Assembly (NCBI RefSeq): GCF_947507565.1
Contig: NC_089185.1
Coordinates: forward strand, 186,001-250,000
Length of the DNA: 64,000 nt
DNA from: Oscarella lobularis
Taxonomy: Eukaryota; Porifera; Homoscleromorpha; Homosclerophorida; Oscarellidae
Direction: 5' to 3'
The position numbers were made by a program, and so were the translations under genes. The notes beneath the pieces are model-generated. The model had not been told where the DNA came from, did not search any database, and saw only the letters and a list, made by a program, of their open reading frames with translations. Positions 1 to 9,513 of the stretch are shown piece after piece (position 1 is the stretch's first letter; the number at the start of each line of letters is the position of its first letter).

Positions 1-648
1 TCGATAAATAAATAAATAAATACTTGTGAGAAAATGAACCTGGACAAAATCCTTTTTCTCGTCGTCTGAAGGAAGTTGAAACGGAAACCAACGCATCTAG
101 ACTCTTCCTCTTCCATACAAAATTGCACCCAAATCAAAAATTCGCCACCTGATTGGGATTTGTTGGCCATTTTGTAAAATCGTTCGTTAGGGCTCCCTGG
201 TCAATTTTTTGAAATGGATTATGCCCTACACTAGGTCGAATGCGATAGAGCCAACTACACAGAGATAAATATTGGACGGTCAAGGCCTCGAGGGGGTGCA
301 CTTCGTGCCTTCTTTTATTCTGGTCTTTCGGAGCTGTGAATGCGGTCCCCGAAAGCTGTTCGGCATACAGTCCGTAGGGGCACACCTGTGGACTGTTCTA
401 AATGAAAGAAACGCGTCCACGCACTCGACATAGAGACGAAAATCGCCTTACCTGGCCTTTAGGCAAAGCATTCGGAAGCGCTTCCGATGCGAATTCGTTT
501 CCGAACCCCGTTAAGTACTAAATCACGCAAATTCGCGCACTCAAACGAACGTAAAACGTAAACAAACCTGAAAAGGGTCAGCCATTACAAAATCCCGGAC
601 AACAATCGCAGTCCCGTACCTACCCTGACGTCATTCCTCGTGAAAGAG
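1..648. other. Intergenic region upstream of LMBRD1
   Basis: No convincing gene is seen. A minus-strand open frame at 134-385 has no recognisable domain or splice partner. A palindromic CRE-like octamer (TGACGTCA) lies at 626-633, 15 bases before the LMBRD1 start codon, so the promoter of that gene is probably in the last 100-200 bases. Confidence 0.5.
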
Positions 649-2304
649 ATGGCGACGATTCCGTCAGCGGTTCTCGCGGGCATCTGGCTGCCGTTCGTCA
701 TCGTAGGCGGCCTCTCGCTCTTCCTCTGCTTCTTCTACGTCCGCTATTACCAGCGCCGACGCGACGCCGAAGTCAGCGTGACAATAACAATCATATCGGG
801 CCTAACCGTCTCTCTCCTCACGCTCGCTCTCATCCCCGTCGACATATTCGGCGTTTCCCAAATGAAAACATCGATGGGCGACTTCAAAGAGTGGTCCGCC
901 GATCCAAACGCGAGTCGAAAAGACGTCGAATCGACATTTCGCTATATGTACTACGCTTTCTACTCGGTCGTCATGCTCTTCGTCTTTCTCGTTCTACCCT
1001 TCATGTATTTCTACTACGAAGAGGGCGACGAGGGCGTGAGCACGGCGCGTCGATGTTGCTCCGCACTCAAATATTGGATTGGTTTTTGCGTGGCACTTGC
1101 CGTCGTTTTGCTCATCGGCGCTTTCGTTCCCTGGGCGTCTGAACAACAGTTCGATAATAATGAAACGACATCGGACTATGCTCGACTGTTCTTAGGCTCG
1201 TTTGCCTCTAATCGAGGCCAAAATGCCCTTTCCTTTACAATCAGTTTTCTCGCTCTTATTGGAGCCGTTTGTTCGGTTTTGTACACGGGACCGGGTATGG
1301 TCGCTTTGCCTATCGATCTCATTCGAGGATATCGACGCGTGGAAGACGAACGAGATGAATTGACAAGTCGGAAAAAGCGACACGATTCTCATCAACGCAA
1401 TTTCGACTCCAAATACGGACGAGAGCGTCGCGCCATGTCGTCGAAAGATCGAAAACGCATGGAAAATTTCAAGGCGGGAGAACGACTCTTGAAGCGACGT
1501 CAGAAACGATTTGATGCCGCGACAAAAGGATGCGGAATGCGTTGTCATAAGTGCATGAGACCCTTCTCTATTCTATCTGGAATTGTACTCTTTCTCGTCG
1601 CTCTTCTCATCTTCTTCTGTCTACTCATGAATGGAATCGATCGTATCTTGCATTCAAAGGGATATCGTTATGGGTTTCTTTTGAATAAATCGACGCTGCC
1701 CAATCCTGTTGGATATCTGCTTCTCTGGAGTCAGACCTTCTTTCCACTTGATTACGTTCTTCTTATTGCTCTCATCTTCTTCTTTGTCTTTGCGACGCTC
1801 TACGGAATTCGGCGCATGGGCATCTGGTTTTTCTGCCTGAAGATGTATCAAATTCGACCGCATCGAACGCCACCCCAGGGACTTCTCTTTACCGCTTTCA
1901 TTCTCATGACTTTTGTTGTGAGTCTCGGCGTCACCGTGACGACCGTGGCACCGCAATACACGCGCTTTGGTCATCAATTTTTCAATGCCTCGTATAAGGA
2001 AAGCGTTAATGTATCGGACAGTTCTAACGCTACCTGTTTGGGAGTACTCCAACAGAAGGAATGCACGATTGAGAGACAGTCAATGTTGTGTGATTCGTCG
2101 GATTGTGTTGAAACGCAGTTCTCTAGTCTGGTGTATCAGTTTTGCTATCGCACTTGGTTCTTCAGTCTGATCTACTTTGCCTGCCAATTGGGTATGCTCG
2201 TGACGTTTTTGCTTGGACTTGTCGTCGTTCTGTGTCGAAAGAAACGGTCGAATATCCACGACCATGGCGACAGCGACACGGAAAGTTCAAGTGACGAGGT
2301 CTAA
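649..2304 (+). CDS. LMBRD1: LMBR1-domain lysosomal membrane protein (LMBD1-like)
   Basis: Single-exon gene of 551 residues. In vertebrates LMBD1 is the lysosomal membrane protein that works with ABCD4 to move cobalamin out of lysosomes. The N-terminus (MATIPSAVLAGIWLPF) and the following hydrophobic blocks resemble the LMBR1-like family. I count about nine membrane segments, with a basic, charged cytoplasmic loop near residues 230-290 and a Cys-containing luminal loop near residues 455-500. The tail is acidic and Ser-rich. The frame is open nine bases further upstream, but that codon is GTG; the first ATG is at 649. Length is close to human LMBD1 (540). No intron is evident, unlike most neighbours. 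Identification rests on remembered family sequence. Confidence 0.85.
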   Translation: MATIPSAVLAGIWLPFVIVGGLSLFLCFFYVRYYQRRRDAEVSVTITIISGLTVSLLTLALIPVDIFGVSQMKTSMGDFKEWSADPNASRKDVESTFRYMYYAFYSVVMLFVFLVLPFMYFYYEEGDEGVSTARRCCSALKYWIGFCVALAVVLLIGAFVPWASEQQFDNNETTSDYARLFLGSFASNRGQNALSFTISFLALIGAVCSVLYTGPGMVALPIDLIRGYRRVEDERDELTSRKKRHDSHQRNFDSKYGRERRAMSSKDRKRMENFKAGERLLKRRQKRFDAATKGCGMRCHKCMRPFSILSGIVLFLVALLIFFCLLMNGIDRILHSKGYRYGFLLNKSTLPNPVGYLLLWSQTFFPLDYVLLIALIFFFVFATLYGIRRMGIWFFCLKMYQIRPHRTPPQGLLFTAFILMTFVVSLGVTVTTVAPQYTRFGHQFFNASYKESVNVSDSSNATCLGVLQQKECTIERQSMLCDSSDCVETQFSSLVYQFCYRTWFFSLIYFACQLGMLVTFLLGLVVVLCRKKRSNIHDHGDSDTESSSDEV

Positions 2305-2552
2305 CGGATAAAGATTGGTACTTATGTGCTGTAATTTTGTGTTATATGTTGTAGTCGCTTCTGGACTTAGAAAGTAGAGTCTAGCTGGAAGAACATCTGA
2401 CATGGGTAAAGTGCCTGCTATTTTCTTGTGACGAAAAATTAGATGTGTGTGTACGTTATAATAATATGACAGCTGAATTTAGTCCGAGTGTACTCGCGCG
2501 ATGTTTTCTGATTGGAGGGCGGCTCACGTGAGGTGTTACTCCGTACCAGACA

Positions 2553-4081
2553 ATGAGAATGAAGACGACGACAGTGTTGGGAAACGTTTTCCTTATCTCT
2601 TTTCTTGGTATACGTCGCCTTAGATGGGATGCAAAATCGTTTGAGTCAAATTTCTCCGCAGGAACGACGTTTTCGTCATCATCGACGCCCCCATCTTCTT
2701 TGACTGATACGTGTAAGGCTCTTCAAACGGCGACCGCTGCGTCGGGACTGACGTGTACTACAAATTCCGATTGCACGTCGGTGTCATGCAATATTAAACC
2801 AATTCCAAATTTACCGACTTCAGTAACGATGTCATTCACCTTGAAGAAATGCCGTAAACCCGTTCAATTGGTCATGAACATCAACGTACCTCTAGCTGGA
2901 TACAAATACAGCTACACATTTGAAGGAGCTCAGACCATAGCTCTTCCCAATGTTCCCACCTATTTGTCACTACTAATCGGAACACCCTACGTGCACGTCC
3001 AGATTCAAGGGGTTAAAGGAGGCGTTCAGCTGTCGGCAGGAATGTGGCTCAAGCGTCTGTTTTCAACGGATTATACTCGCTACTCAATCATCAAGGAGCA
3101 GTTTATTCCTCTCGACGTATCAACGTGTCCGTCAATAGGTATGCACGCACACAGTGTACTATGTGCACGTATTTTTATTATATAACTTGTCTCAGCAACT
3201 GCTACGCTGCCGTCAAAATATGCCAGCTTTCACGATTATAGTGACGATTACGATTCTGATTCAATTGGAGACGTGCTCAAGAAATGGCTAGGAAAAATCA
3301 GTAATTTGTTGCCATCGACAACAAAGGGTCCCTCTTCACCTACAGCAGGAGGCCCAACGAAGCCTCCAGTCTTCGGAGCTATTCCGACTGATATCTATCA
3401 GCTAATGAAACTCAATCCTTCCTTCAAGATGTGCGTCGATAAGGCATCCCAGGACATTTTTGGCGTCACTTTTGAGCAATTGCAAGGCGTTGAAAAGGGA
3501 ATTATCCCTCCAGGATTTCGAGTGCCAAGCGATTCAGATGACGGCGTCGACGAATTTACTGGAGAGGTTGTAAACTGTGCCCTCAACTATGCATTGCAAG
3601 GTAGTCGAAATAATTAAATAATAGTTAATCCTATTTTTTGTTGTAGGGTCATACTCGCTTACCGAAAATCCTGACGTATCGATTTCTGTTTTGCTGGACC
3701 AACTTGCTGATGAGCCACAGATACGCACGTGTGCAACTCAAGTCTTGGAGAAGTACAACATCGCTGCGGACGCTATTCCTTCTGACGTGGGTCCTGACGA
3801 GACCATGAGTATCGAGCAAGGTCTTCTTCAATGCTTCTACGGCCAAACCGCCGTTGAACCGACTAGTAGCAGTTCCGATGTGACAAGTCAGTGAGACTGC
3901 ATCACTCAAAACAGATGGCTTAGTGTGATATTTTATTTTAGAATGGATCATAATTGGAGCGTCGGTGGGCGGTGCAGTTCTTATTGCAGTGATTGTGGTG
4001 ATCGTGCTGTTTGCTGTCTACATGAAACGTCGCGTTCCTTCCGCGACTGGCGTTTCCTATCGTCAGTTGGCTTCTCCCTAA
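2553..4081 (+). CDS. Type I membrane protein with novel Cys-containing ectodomain, paralog 1
   Basis: I do not recognise this family. Five exons can be joined in frame: 2553-2607, 2662-3138, 3196-3600, 3647-3886 and 3942-4081, giving 438 residues with all four introns in phase 1. It starts with a signal peptide (FLISFLG near the end of exon 1). A domain with two closely spaced Cys pairs (motif DCTSVSC) and a beta-rich stretch follows, then an acidic linker and a second region with several Cys. One membrane helix near residues 393-416 (IIIGASVGGAVLIAVIVV) precedes a basic stop-transfer and a short tail ending SYRQLASP. YRQL fits the YxxPhi sorting motif. The next gene is a paralog with the same exon plan. 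Function unknown; a cell-surface or endolysosomal receptor-like role is only inference. Confidence 0.75.
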
Positions 4082-4296
4082 CTAAAACGCCGAACTATTA
4101 TACTACTAGTACTGCATGAGGCATTTCTCTTTTTGTTTTCCTTGCTGTGAAATTAGATGTGACGTACAGCATATTTCGCGCGCCCCGCAGCAGCTAAAGC
4201 GCGAGGTCGTGACGGCACAGATGACGTCAATTGACAAAAATAACCGTCAAGTGTACGTCAGAGCCGTATATAGAGCTAGAGACGTACCAGGGAACG

Positions 4297-5017
4297 ATGT
4301 CGGGACGAGTGTTTCTCTTTGCCTTTGCCTTTGCCTTCTTCTCTACGTATTCCGGTAGGCTTCTAAACTTCAACGTTTGTGTCGACTAAAGGTCGTGTTG
4401 GTGGGGGCAGCGAGAAAGACGACTCCTACGCCGTCGAGCCAGTCGCTCGCGTGTCGTCGTTTCATGGACGGCGTTTCGGGGTTCGGGCACGATTGTTCGA
4501 CGAACACCGACTGCACGAAAGTGACGTGCACGCTCCAGAAAGCGATCACGTACTCGATCGCCTTGGAGAAGTGCACGCGCCCCGTGCGAGTCGTTCTTTC
4601 CGTAAAAATTCCGGCATACGGGGTGAGCGAGACGCGTACGTTCGAAGGCGAACAGCGCATACCGATCAACGGACTCCCAACGCAAATTACATTCTTCCTC
4701 GGTGATCCGTACCTAAACGTCGAAGCGAAACGCGCTTCAGCCGGCGGCGTTACGCTTTCCGTAGGCATCTGGTTCCATAGCCTCGGTCATTGGACGCGCT
4801 ATTCGCTTTTCAAACGAGAAACCATTCCCGTCGATACGTCGTCGTGCGCAACGATCGGTTCGCTCTTTTATTTCCTTTTCTCTATATCCGATCAAATCTT
4901 TTGACTTCAGAAACGGATGTCATACCGTCCCAATTCACGGACTATCACGACTACGACTACGAAACGACGTCTTTTAGCGACGCTCTCGCAAAATGGCTTA
5001 GTGTCTTTAACTTTGGC

Positions 5018-5053
<36 letters not shown>

Positions 5054-5775
5054 AGCTCAACAATATTCCCTCCAATGGGGGACTCAACGATGTCACCTCC
5101 AATGAACGGAGGAGATTCAGCGTTGGAAAAACTTAAGCACAGTGTGGTTGGATGGCTTGGGAAGAGCAATTCGGCGACAGACAAATGCGTTGATCAGAGT
5201 CTCAATACTGTCTATGGAATAACGCTTCTTCAGCTGTTTCAACCTCACTTCCAATTGAAGCAAGAACATAGGTTGCGACACTTTGAACAGGAAATGAGAA
5301 CGTGCACTGGTACAACAGAAAAGCGTAAGGGGGGGTGTACTCCTAAAGGGTGTTCTACTAGGTATATGTTTTTGTTTTTTAGCTGTTTCTGATTTTGCTG
5401 TAGATGATTATAGCATGTGCATCAATCTGCTCTGGTCCGCAAAAATGGAAATGCCCACGAGTGACGATGACACTTTATATGAGAGAATAAAACAAAAATG
5501 CTCGGGCATGTTGAAGTTCTATCCAGTCCCCCAAGCTAGTCCAACGGAAAATTCAAACTCCGATCATACAGGTAATGCAGCCACCGTTGTTTTTGCACGT
5601 CACATGAACTATAATCTGCCTAGATGCCATTATTATTGGAAGCACGGTTGGGGGAGCAGTGTTCATAGTCACGATCATCGTCGTCATCGTCGTTCTCACT
5701 ATCCGCTCCAGGAAACGTTCTCTCAGTGGAGATTCAAGTCAAATAGTCTACGGGCAATTGGACGAGGAGGCCTAG
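4297..5775 (+). CDS. Type I membrane protein with novel Cys-containing ectodomain, paralog 2
   Basis: Tandem paralog of the preceding gene. Exons 4297-4354, 4411-4857, 4911-5324, 5404-5571 and 5624-5775 join to 412 residues, again with four phase-1 introns at matching positions. Signal peptide (VFLFAFAFAFFSTYS), conserved Cys motif DCTKVTC, conserved blocks ending in SVGIWFHSL (SAGMWLKRL in paralog 1), then a Gly-only tract of about 13 residues encoded by GGC repeats, which paralog 1 lacks. A single membrane helix (IIIGSTVGGAVFIVTIIVV) is followed by a basic stop and a tail containing VYGQLDEEA, again with a YxxPhi motif. A TATA-like string is at 4267-4274, only 23 bases before the ATG. The spacing of 215 bases after paralog 1 indicates an old local duplication. 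Function unknown. Confidence 0.75.
5016..5053 (+). repeat. GGC trinucleotide tract (poly-Gly coding)
   Basis: Run of GGC/GGT codons inside exon 3 of the second membrane-protein paralog, encoding consecutive glycines. It is absent from the first paralog, so it expanded after the duplication or was lost from the sister. Confidence 0.9.
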
Positions 5776-5877
5776 AGCTGAAACAGACTTTTGGGGTTCG
5801 CGTGATACATACGTATATAGAAAGATACAGGCATAGTTATAGTTGTCCGTGTTTTCACGTGCACGCGTTTATCTTAT

Positions 5878-7282
5878 CTACCCGAGCACTTGCTTAATTG
5901 TCTGTTTTTGTTGAGGAGTCAGTGTCGCTGGAAAAACGATGTCAAAATGAAGGACGAGATTGCCTCGCATTTCGGCGTTCTTTGCGTTGGGCATTCCCTC
6001 GCCAATGACAACCTTCTGGAACCCGGGTCTGGAAAATCTTACTTGAGTAAACGCCTACTATTTACTACGTAAGTCTTTTACCTAACTATCTCATTGATTG
6101 GAATACTGATGACTCGATCGTCAAGCGTTCCAATTTCAATAATGCATCCAGTTAAAGCCTAGTACTTGGGGTGTGAGCAACTGGAGGGGGATTTAGAGTA
6201 TATCCTTTTACCTGTACTAGAGTAACTTGTGCTGTGTAGTGAAGATCACATCCAGTTCTTTTGAAATGAGGATGTGGCTTGTCTTTTACAACGAAGACGA
6301 TGTCAGCTATCTCACCAAAGAGGTACAGGCATTTTGAAAATAAATAAAAATATAGCACAAACCTGGTATATTGTTTGGCTCTTGGTCTCCTTCTTTTGGA
6401 AAAAGAATGCGCGTTCCCTCTTCCCATCCTGGCTTTACAGTAATAGAAAGTATTTTATTCTTTACACTTGACGTATGACCATCGTCATTTAGAACCTAAA
6501 GTGTAATCTATAGTTGAACGAAGACGATATCAATTGATCTATGCACTGTACCCGTCTGGATATTTTCAGTTTCTTCGTACATCCGCTATAGACTTCATCC
6601 AATGAAAGCCACAATTCCTTTTCAACGGGCGGATCCTGCTTCGGTCGTGCTCGACCCATAATCCCACCAAATTTCGCTCCAGCTCCCGATGACATCACTG
6701 AATCGCCGTCCGTAAAAAGTTCTGAAAAAATATGAGAAACGTAAAAACGCTCGATTTTGATGCTAGAAAAATATTCGTGCACCGTTGAACGGGTTTTCTG
6801 AACCGAAAAATTCCTTAAATGTTCGTTGGGGATCTCCATGGAAAGTGTAAACTCCCGTAAATCCGCCTTGAGAATTCATCTCATTTGCAAAAATCGATTC
6901 GAGTCGATTTATCAGTAGGACTGACCCGGTTCGGCCGTAGGAACTCCATTTTTAAGACCTTCTTCGCCAAATTGGTCGTAAACGGCTCGCTTTTTGGCTG
7001 AAAAACGAACGACGTCGTTTTCGTCCGGAATTATGAGACGTATCTATCTCTTACAATCGCTCAGCACGTCGTAGGCCTCAGATATGTCTCTAAACTTTTC
7101 GACGGCGTCTCGAGATTGGTTTTTGTCGGGGTGATATTTGAGAGAGAGCGTTCGATAGCTGAGAAAAGCAAAAGCGCGTCGCGCCATGTCGATTTTAGTT
7201 CATTTTCTACTCACGATCGCTGTACGTCGTCGTGTCGAGCACTTTGCGTCAAAGCTAAGACGTCGTAATAGTCCCTTCCCAT
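5878..7282 (-). CDS. DNAJB13: DNAJB13-like J-domain protein of motile cilia
   Basis: Type II Hsp40. In animals DNAJB13 is an axonemal (radial spoke) J protein needed for motile cilia and sperm flagella. Start [13 protein letters not shown] at 7282, then a J domain with an intact HPD motif (LKYHPDKN), a block containing [10 protein letters not shown], the DnaJ C-terminal domain ([19 protein letters not shown]) and the end [18 protein letters not shown], stop at 5878-5880. These C-terminal blocks look closer to DNAJB13 than to DNAJB1/4/5. Several short introns (for example the one beginning at 7214) separate the exons. It is head-to-head with the MGME1-like gene, 79 bases between start codons, with an RFX X-box-like motif in the gap. 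Its stop lies about 100 bases from the membrane-protein paralog 2 stop. Confidence 0.85.
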
Positions 7283-7301
7283 CCTTTTTTTGTCTATCGC
7301 C

Positions 7302-7316
7302 GTTGTCCCGCGCAAC
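7302..7316. promoter_or_regulatory. X-box-like motif (RFX) between DNAJB13 and MGME1
   Basis: GTTGTC, three-base spacer, CGCAAC: an imperfect inverted repeat resembling the RFX X-box, 20 bases upstream of the DNAJB13 start. One base departs from the RYYNYY-N(1-3)-RRNRAC pattern. RFX factors are known regulators of ciliary genes in animals. Confidence 0.5.
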
Positions 7317-7361
7317 GCGAGAACCCGAATATCGATCGATCATATCGAGAAGCGCGCGCGC

Positions 7362-8374
7362 ATGTTTCGTGGTGCTCGTGCATTGTGGCGATGGAAAGCA
7401 GCGAACAGTACGTTCTGCGGCGACAGAACGTTGGGATCGGTGGAAAAAGAGGCCCTGGAACGTCTGAAGGATCCCATATCCGTTCGATTACGGAAAACGA
7501 CACGCGACGATGACGAACGTTGGTACAAAGCCGATCACGTGGATCACGTCTATCCGAGCGTGACGTCGATACTCCGTCAAACGATGTCGCCTTCGAATCG
7601 ATTCGTCCTGTGGCGATGGAAACGCGAAAAACGAAAAGAATTGGGCGACGCCGGCCTGAAAAAACTTCACCAGGATACGCTCAATCGAGGCGTCGCTTTG
7701 CACAAAGTGATTAATTAAATTAATTAATTAATCGACTAATTGGCGTTTAAAAAGTTGTCTTTTTGCGTTAATTAAGACGATGGAATCGTTTTTCCTAACC
7801 GGTTCAATTGACGTCACTTCGTCGTCCGTTAACCCGTTTTGGAAAAGCGTTGAACCCGTTTTGGATCTTCTTAATCGTCCATTAGCTCTCGAATCGACGG
7901 CCGTTCACTCCCATTTGCATTACGCCGGAACGTTTGATTGCATCGCTATGTATAGGTGAGTCCCCCAGGGAGGGAGCTAGGGGGTGGGGGGAAGGGAAGT
8001 GGACGTTTTCCGAAAAGGAATCGACCTTGTCTCATCGAATGGAAGACGTCGGATCGAGCTCGTCCTACACTTGCTCACTGCTTTGATTTTCCCATTCAAG
8101 CGGCCGCCTATGCAGGGGCTGTGAACGTTGACGCAAACTATCCTTTTAAAGTGAGTTTATTTCGATAGAGAAGAGGGACCAGTCGGCGCGGGAGCTTGTT
8201 TGTTTTTACTTTTAGGTCGATCAAGCTCTAGTTGTCGTCGCTTATGGTAACGGTGATCCGGCTCATGTCCATTGGATGCCGCTTGGCGTGTGCGAGGCGT
8301 TCTGGGACGATTGGCTTCGGCGATTAGACGACTATAGGAAGGTGAACGCTTCCGCCTCTCCTGTCACCCAATAA
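7362..8374 (+). CDS. MGME1: MGME1-like mitochondrial genome maintenance exonuclease
   Basis: MGME1 is a mitochondrial single-strand DNA exonuclease of the PD-(D/E)xK fold that trims flaps and linear mtDNA ends. The first exon has a basic, possibly mitochondrial N-terminus (MFRGARALWRWKAAN) and the family motif YPSVTSILRQTMSPS. A middle exon carries a conserved-length stretch ending in a His-containing motif, and the next carries the catalytic motif IEWKTSDRARPTL (Lys of the PD-ExK active site). The C-terminus has VVVAYGNGDPAHVHWMP. An in-frame ATG also exists at 7290, but the 7362 start gives a typical presequence. The stop codon TAA (8372-8374) overlaps an AATAAA string at 8370-8375. Introns are short and AT-rich, one containing TTAATTAA repeats. 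Divergent from DNAJB13. Confidence 0.85.
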
Positions 8375-8524
8375 AATAAGGAAGAATGCTCTAAATAATT
8401 TTGTCTATGTGAACACGCCTTTCCATATATGACAATTGGCCTTTGTCCACTTCTCTCACGTGGTCAACGAAGCGTGTTTATTGTCTCTCCTCGCGCTCTT
8501 TCCGCTCATCGCACGTTCATTCCC

Positions 8525-9208
8525 ATGGGTTTGTTGTCATCACGCGGCGTTTGTATCAAGGTAAGTCCATCAGTTCTTCTTATCATCTTCTGCCACTAGC
8601 TTGACAGTTCTCATTGGGGAGGGGAGGGCCTGACGTAAGAGTCCTTATGGACTTTTTTCTGCGCGTAGATTATTTTGGCGTTAGTGCTTGTTGCTCGGTT
8701 TGTTCTATCTAACCGGATTTCTTCGACTGCAACTACAGCGCCAACTGATGGAGAAACAAGTAAGCGTTCGTTTTTTTTTGTTTTTGAGCTTTTCGACGTC
8801 GAGTTCTTTCTAGACTCTTCGTTCGATGCGTCGTGTGAACTGCGCAAGTCTCTCGAATTTCGAACGGGAAGAGCTCAATTTATCGAGTCTGGACCGCCGG
8901 GAACGGATGAACGCAGCAAGAAAAATGTCCAATTGCTCATCAAAAAGGACCAATGCAGACGTCAAGGTAGATCGGATGCGAAGAAATTCAAGCAAAGGTC
9001 GTGCATCGAGCAAAAGAAGCTCGGAAGGACGTCGAAACCGTTAGAAAAGGACAAGGCGACGCAGGTTTGCATGCGTTTCTACCAAGTCTACCGACGCGAA
9101 GCTGAAAAAGAGCAAAATACCAACTGGAATATCTCCTCTCGCAAAGCCTGCCGCTCGGGTTACTTGGCAGGCTGCGTGAATTGGATGACCGAGAAGTTGT
9201 ACTACTAA
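8525..9208 (+). CDS. Small secreted or type II Cys-rich protein, unrecognised
   Basis: I do not recognise this gene. Exons 8525-8560, 8669-8759 and 8814 onwards join in frame from ATG 8525. There is probably no intron after 8814, since the frame stays open to the stop at 9208; the total is about 170 residues. Residues 13-25 (IILALVLVARFVL) form a hydrophobic segment, either a signal peptide or a signal anchor. The rest is basic and carries six cysteines (contexts ASCEL, KDQC, RSCIE, TQVCMR, RKACRS, LAGCVN) and N-glycosylation sequons NSS and NIS. Even cysteine number and sequons fit an extracellular protein. No catalytic motif is visible. It stands alone between the MGME1-like gene and the 3' end of RAP1GDS1. 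Confidence 0.55.
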
Positions 9209-9513
9209 AGTGTAGTCAGTCAGTAGAAGAACAGCTGGAACGTTCAATTTGGTCGCATAGCATTGATGTATAGTTAAAGCCACGAAGGTACAGTGATGGA
9301 AAACATTACCTAAGCGAAGTGACCTGTTACCAGTCATCGATTATCATCATAAAGGTGATCGCGTGTGGTATGAAAAAGAGCGCTTAGGACGGAACTGTCA
9401 CTTCAAGTTTGAACTTGACGTGGTCGTCTTTTCGATATCTGTTCTTAGGCTTTCGAACGTCGTCTCGTCGATCGCTAAAGACAAAAAGAAAGAAATTACT
9501 TTTTTCGCGCAGC
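9209..9513. other. Intergenic gap between convergent genes
   Basis: About 300 bases between the Cys-rich small gene (+) and the RAP1GDS1 stop (-). I see no coding exon with a partner and no RNA gene. Confidence 0.5.

Noticed and set aside
134-385. Minus-strand open frame of 83 codons upstream of LMBRD1
   Set aside because: No domain, no splice partner and no codon pattern like the neighbours; probably chance.
640-648. Three extra N-terminal codons for LMBRD1
   Set aside because: The codon at 640 is GTG; the ATG at 649 is the likely start.
4267-4274. TATA box for the second membrane-protein paralog
   Set aside because: Only 23 bases before the ATG, which would place the start site at or after the start codon; kept only as a note.
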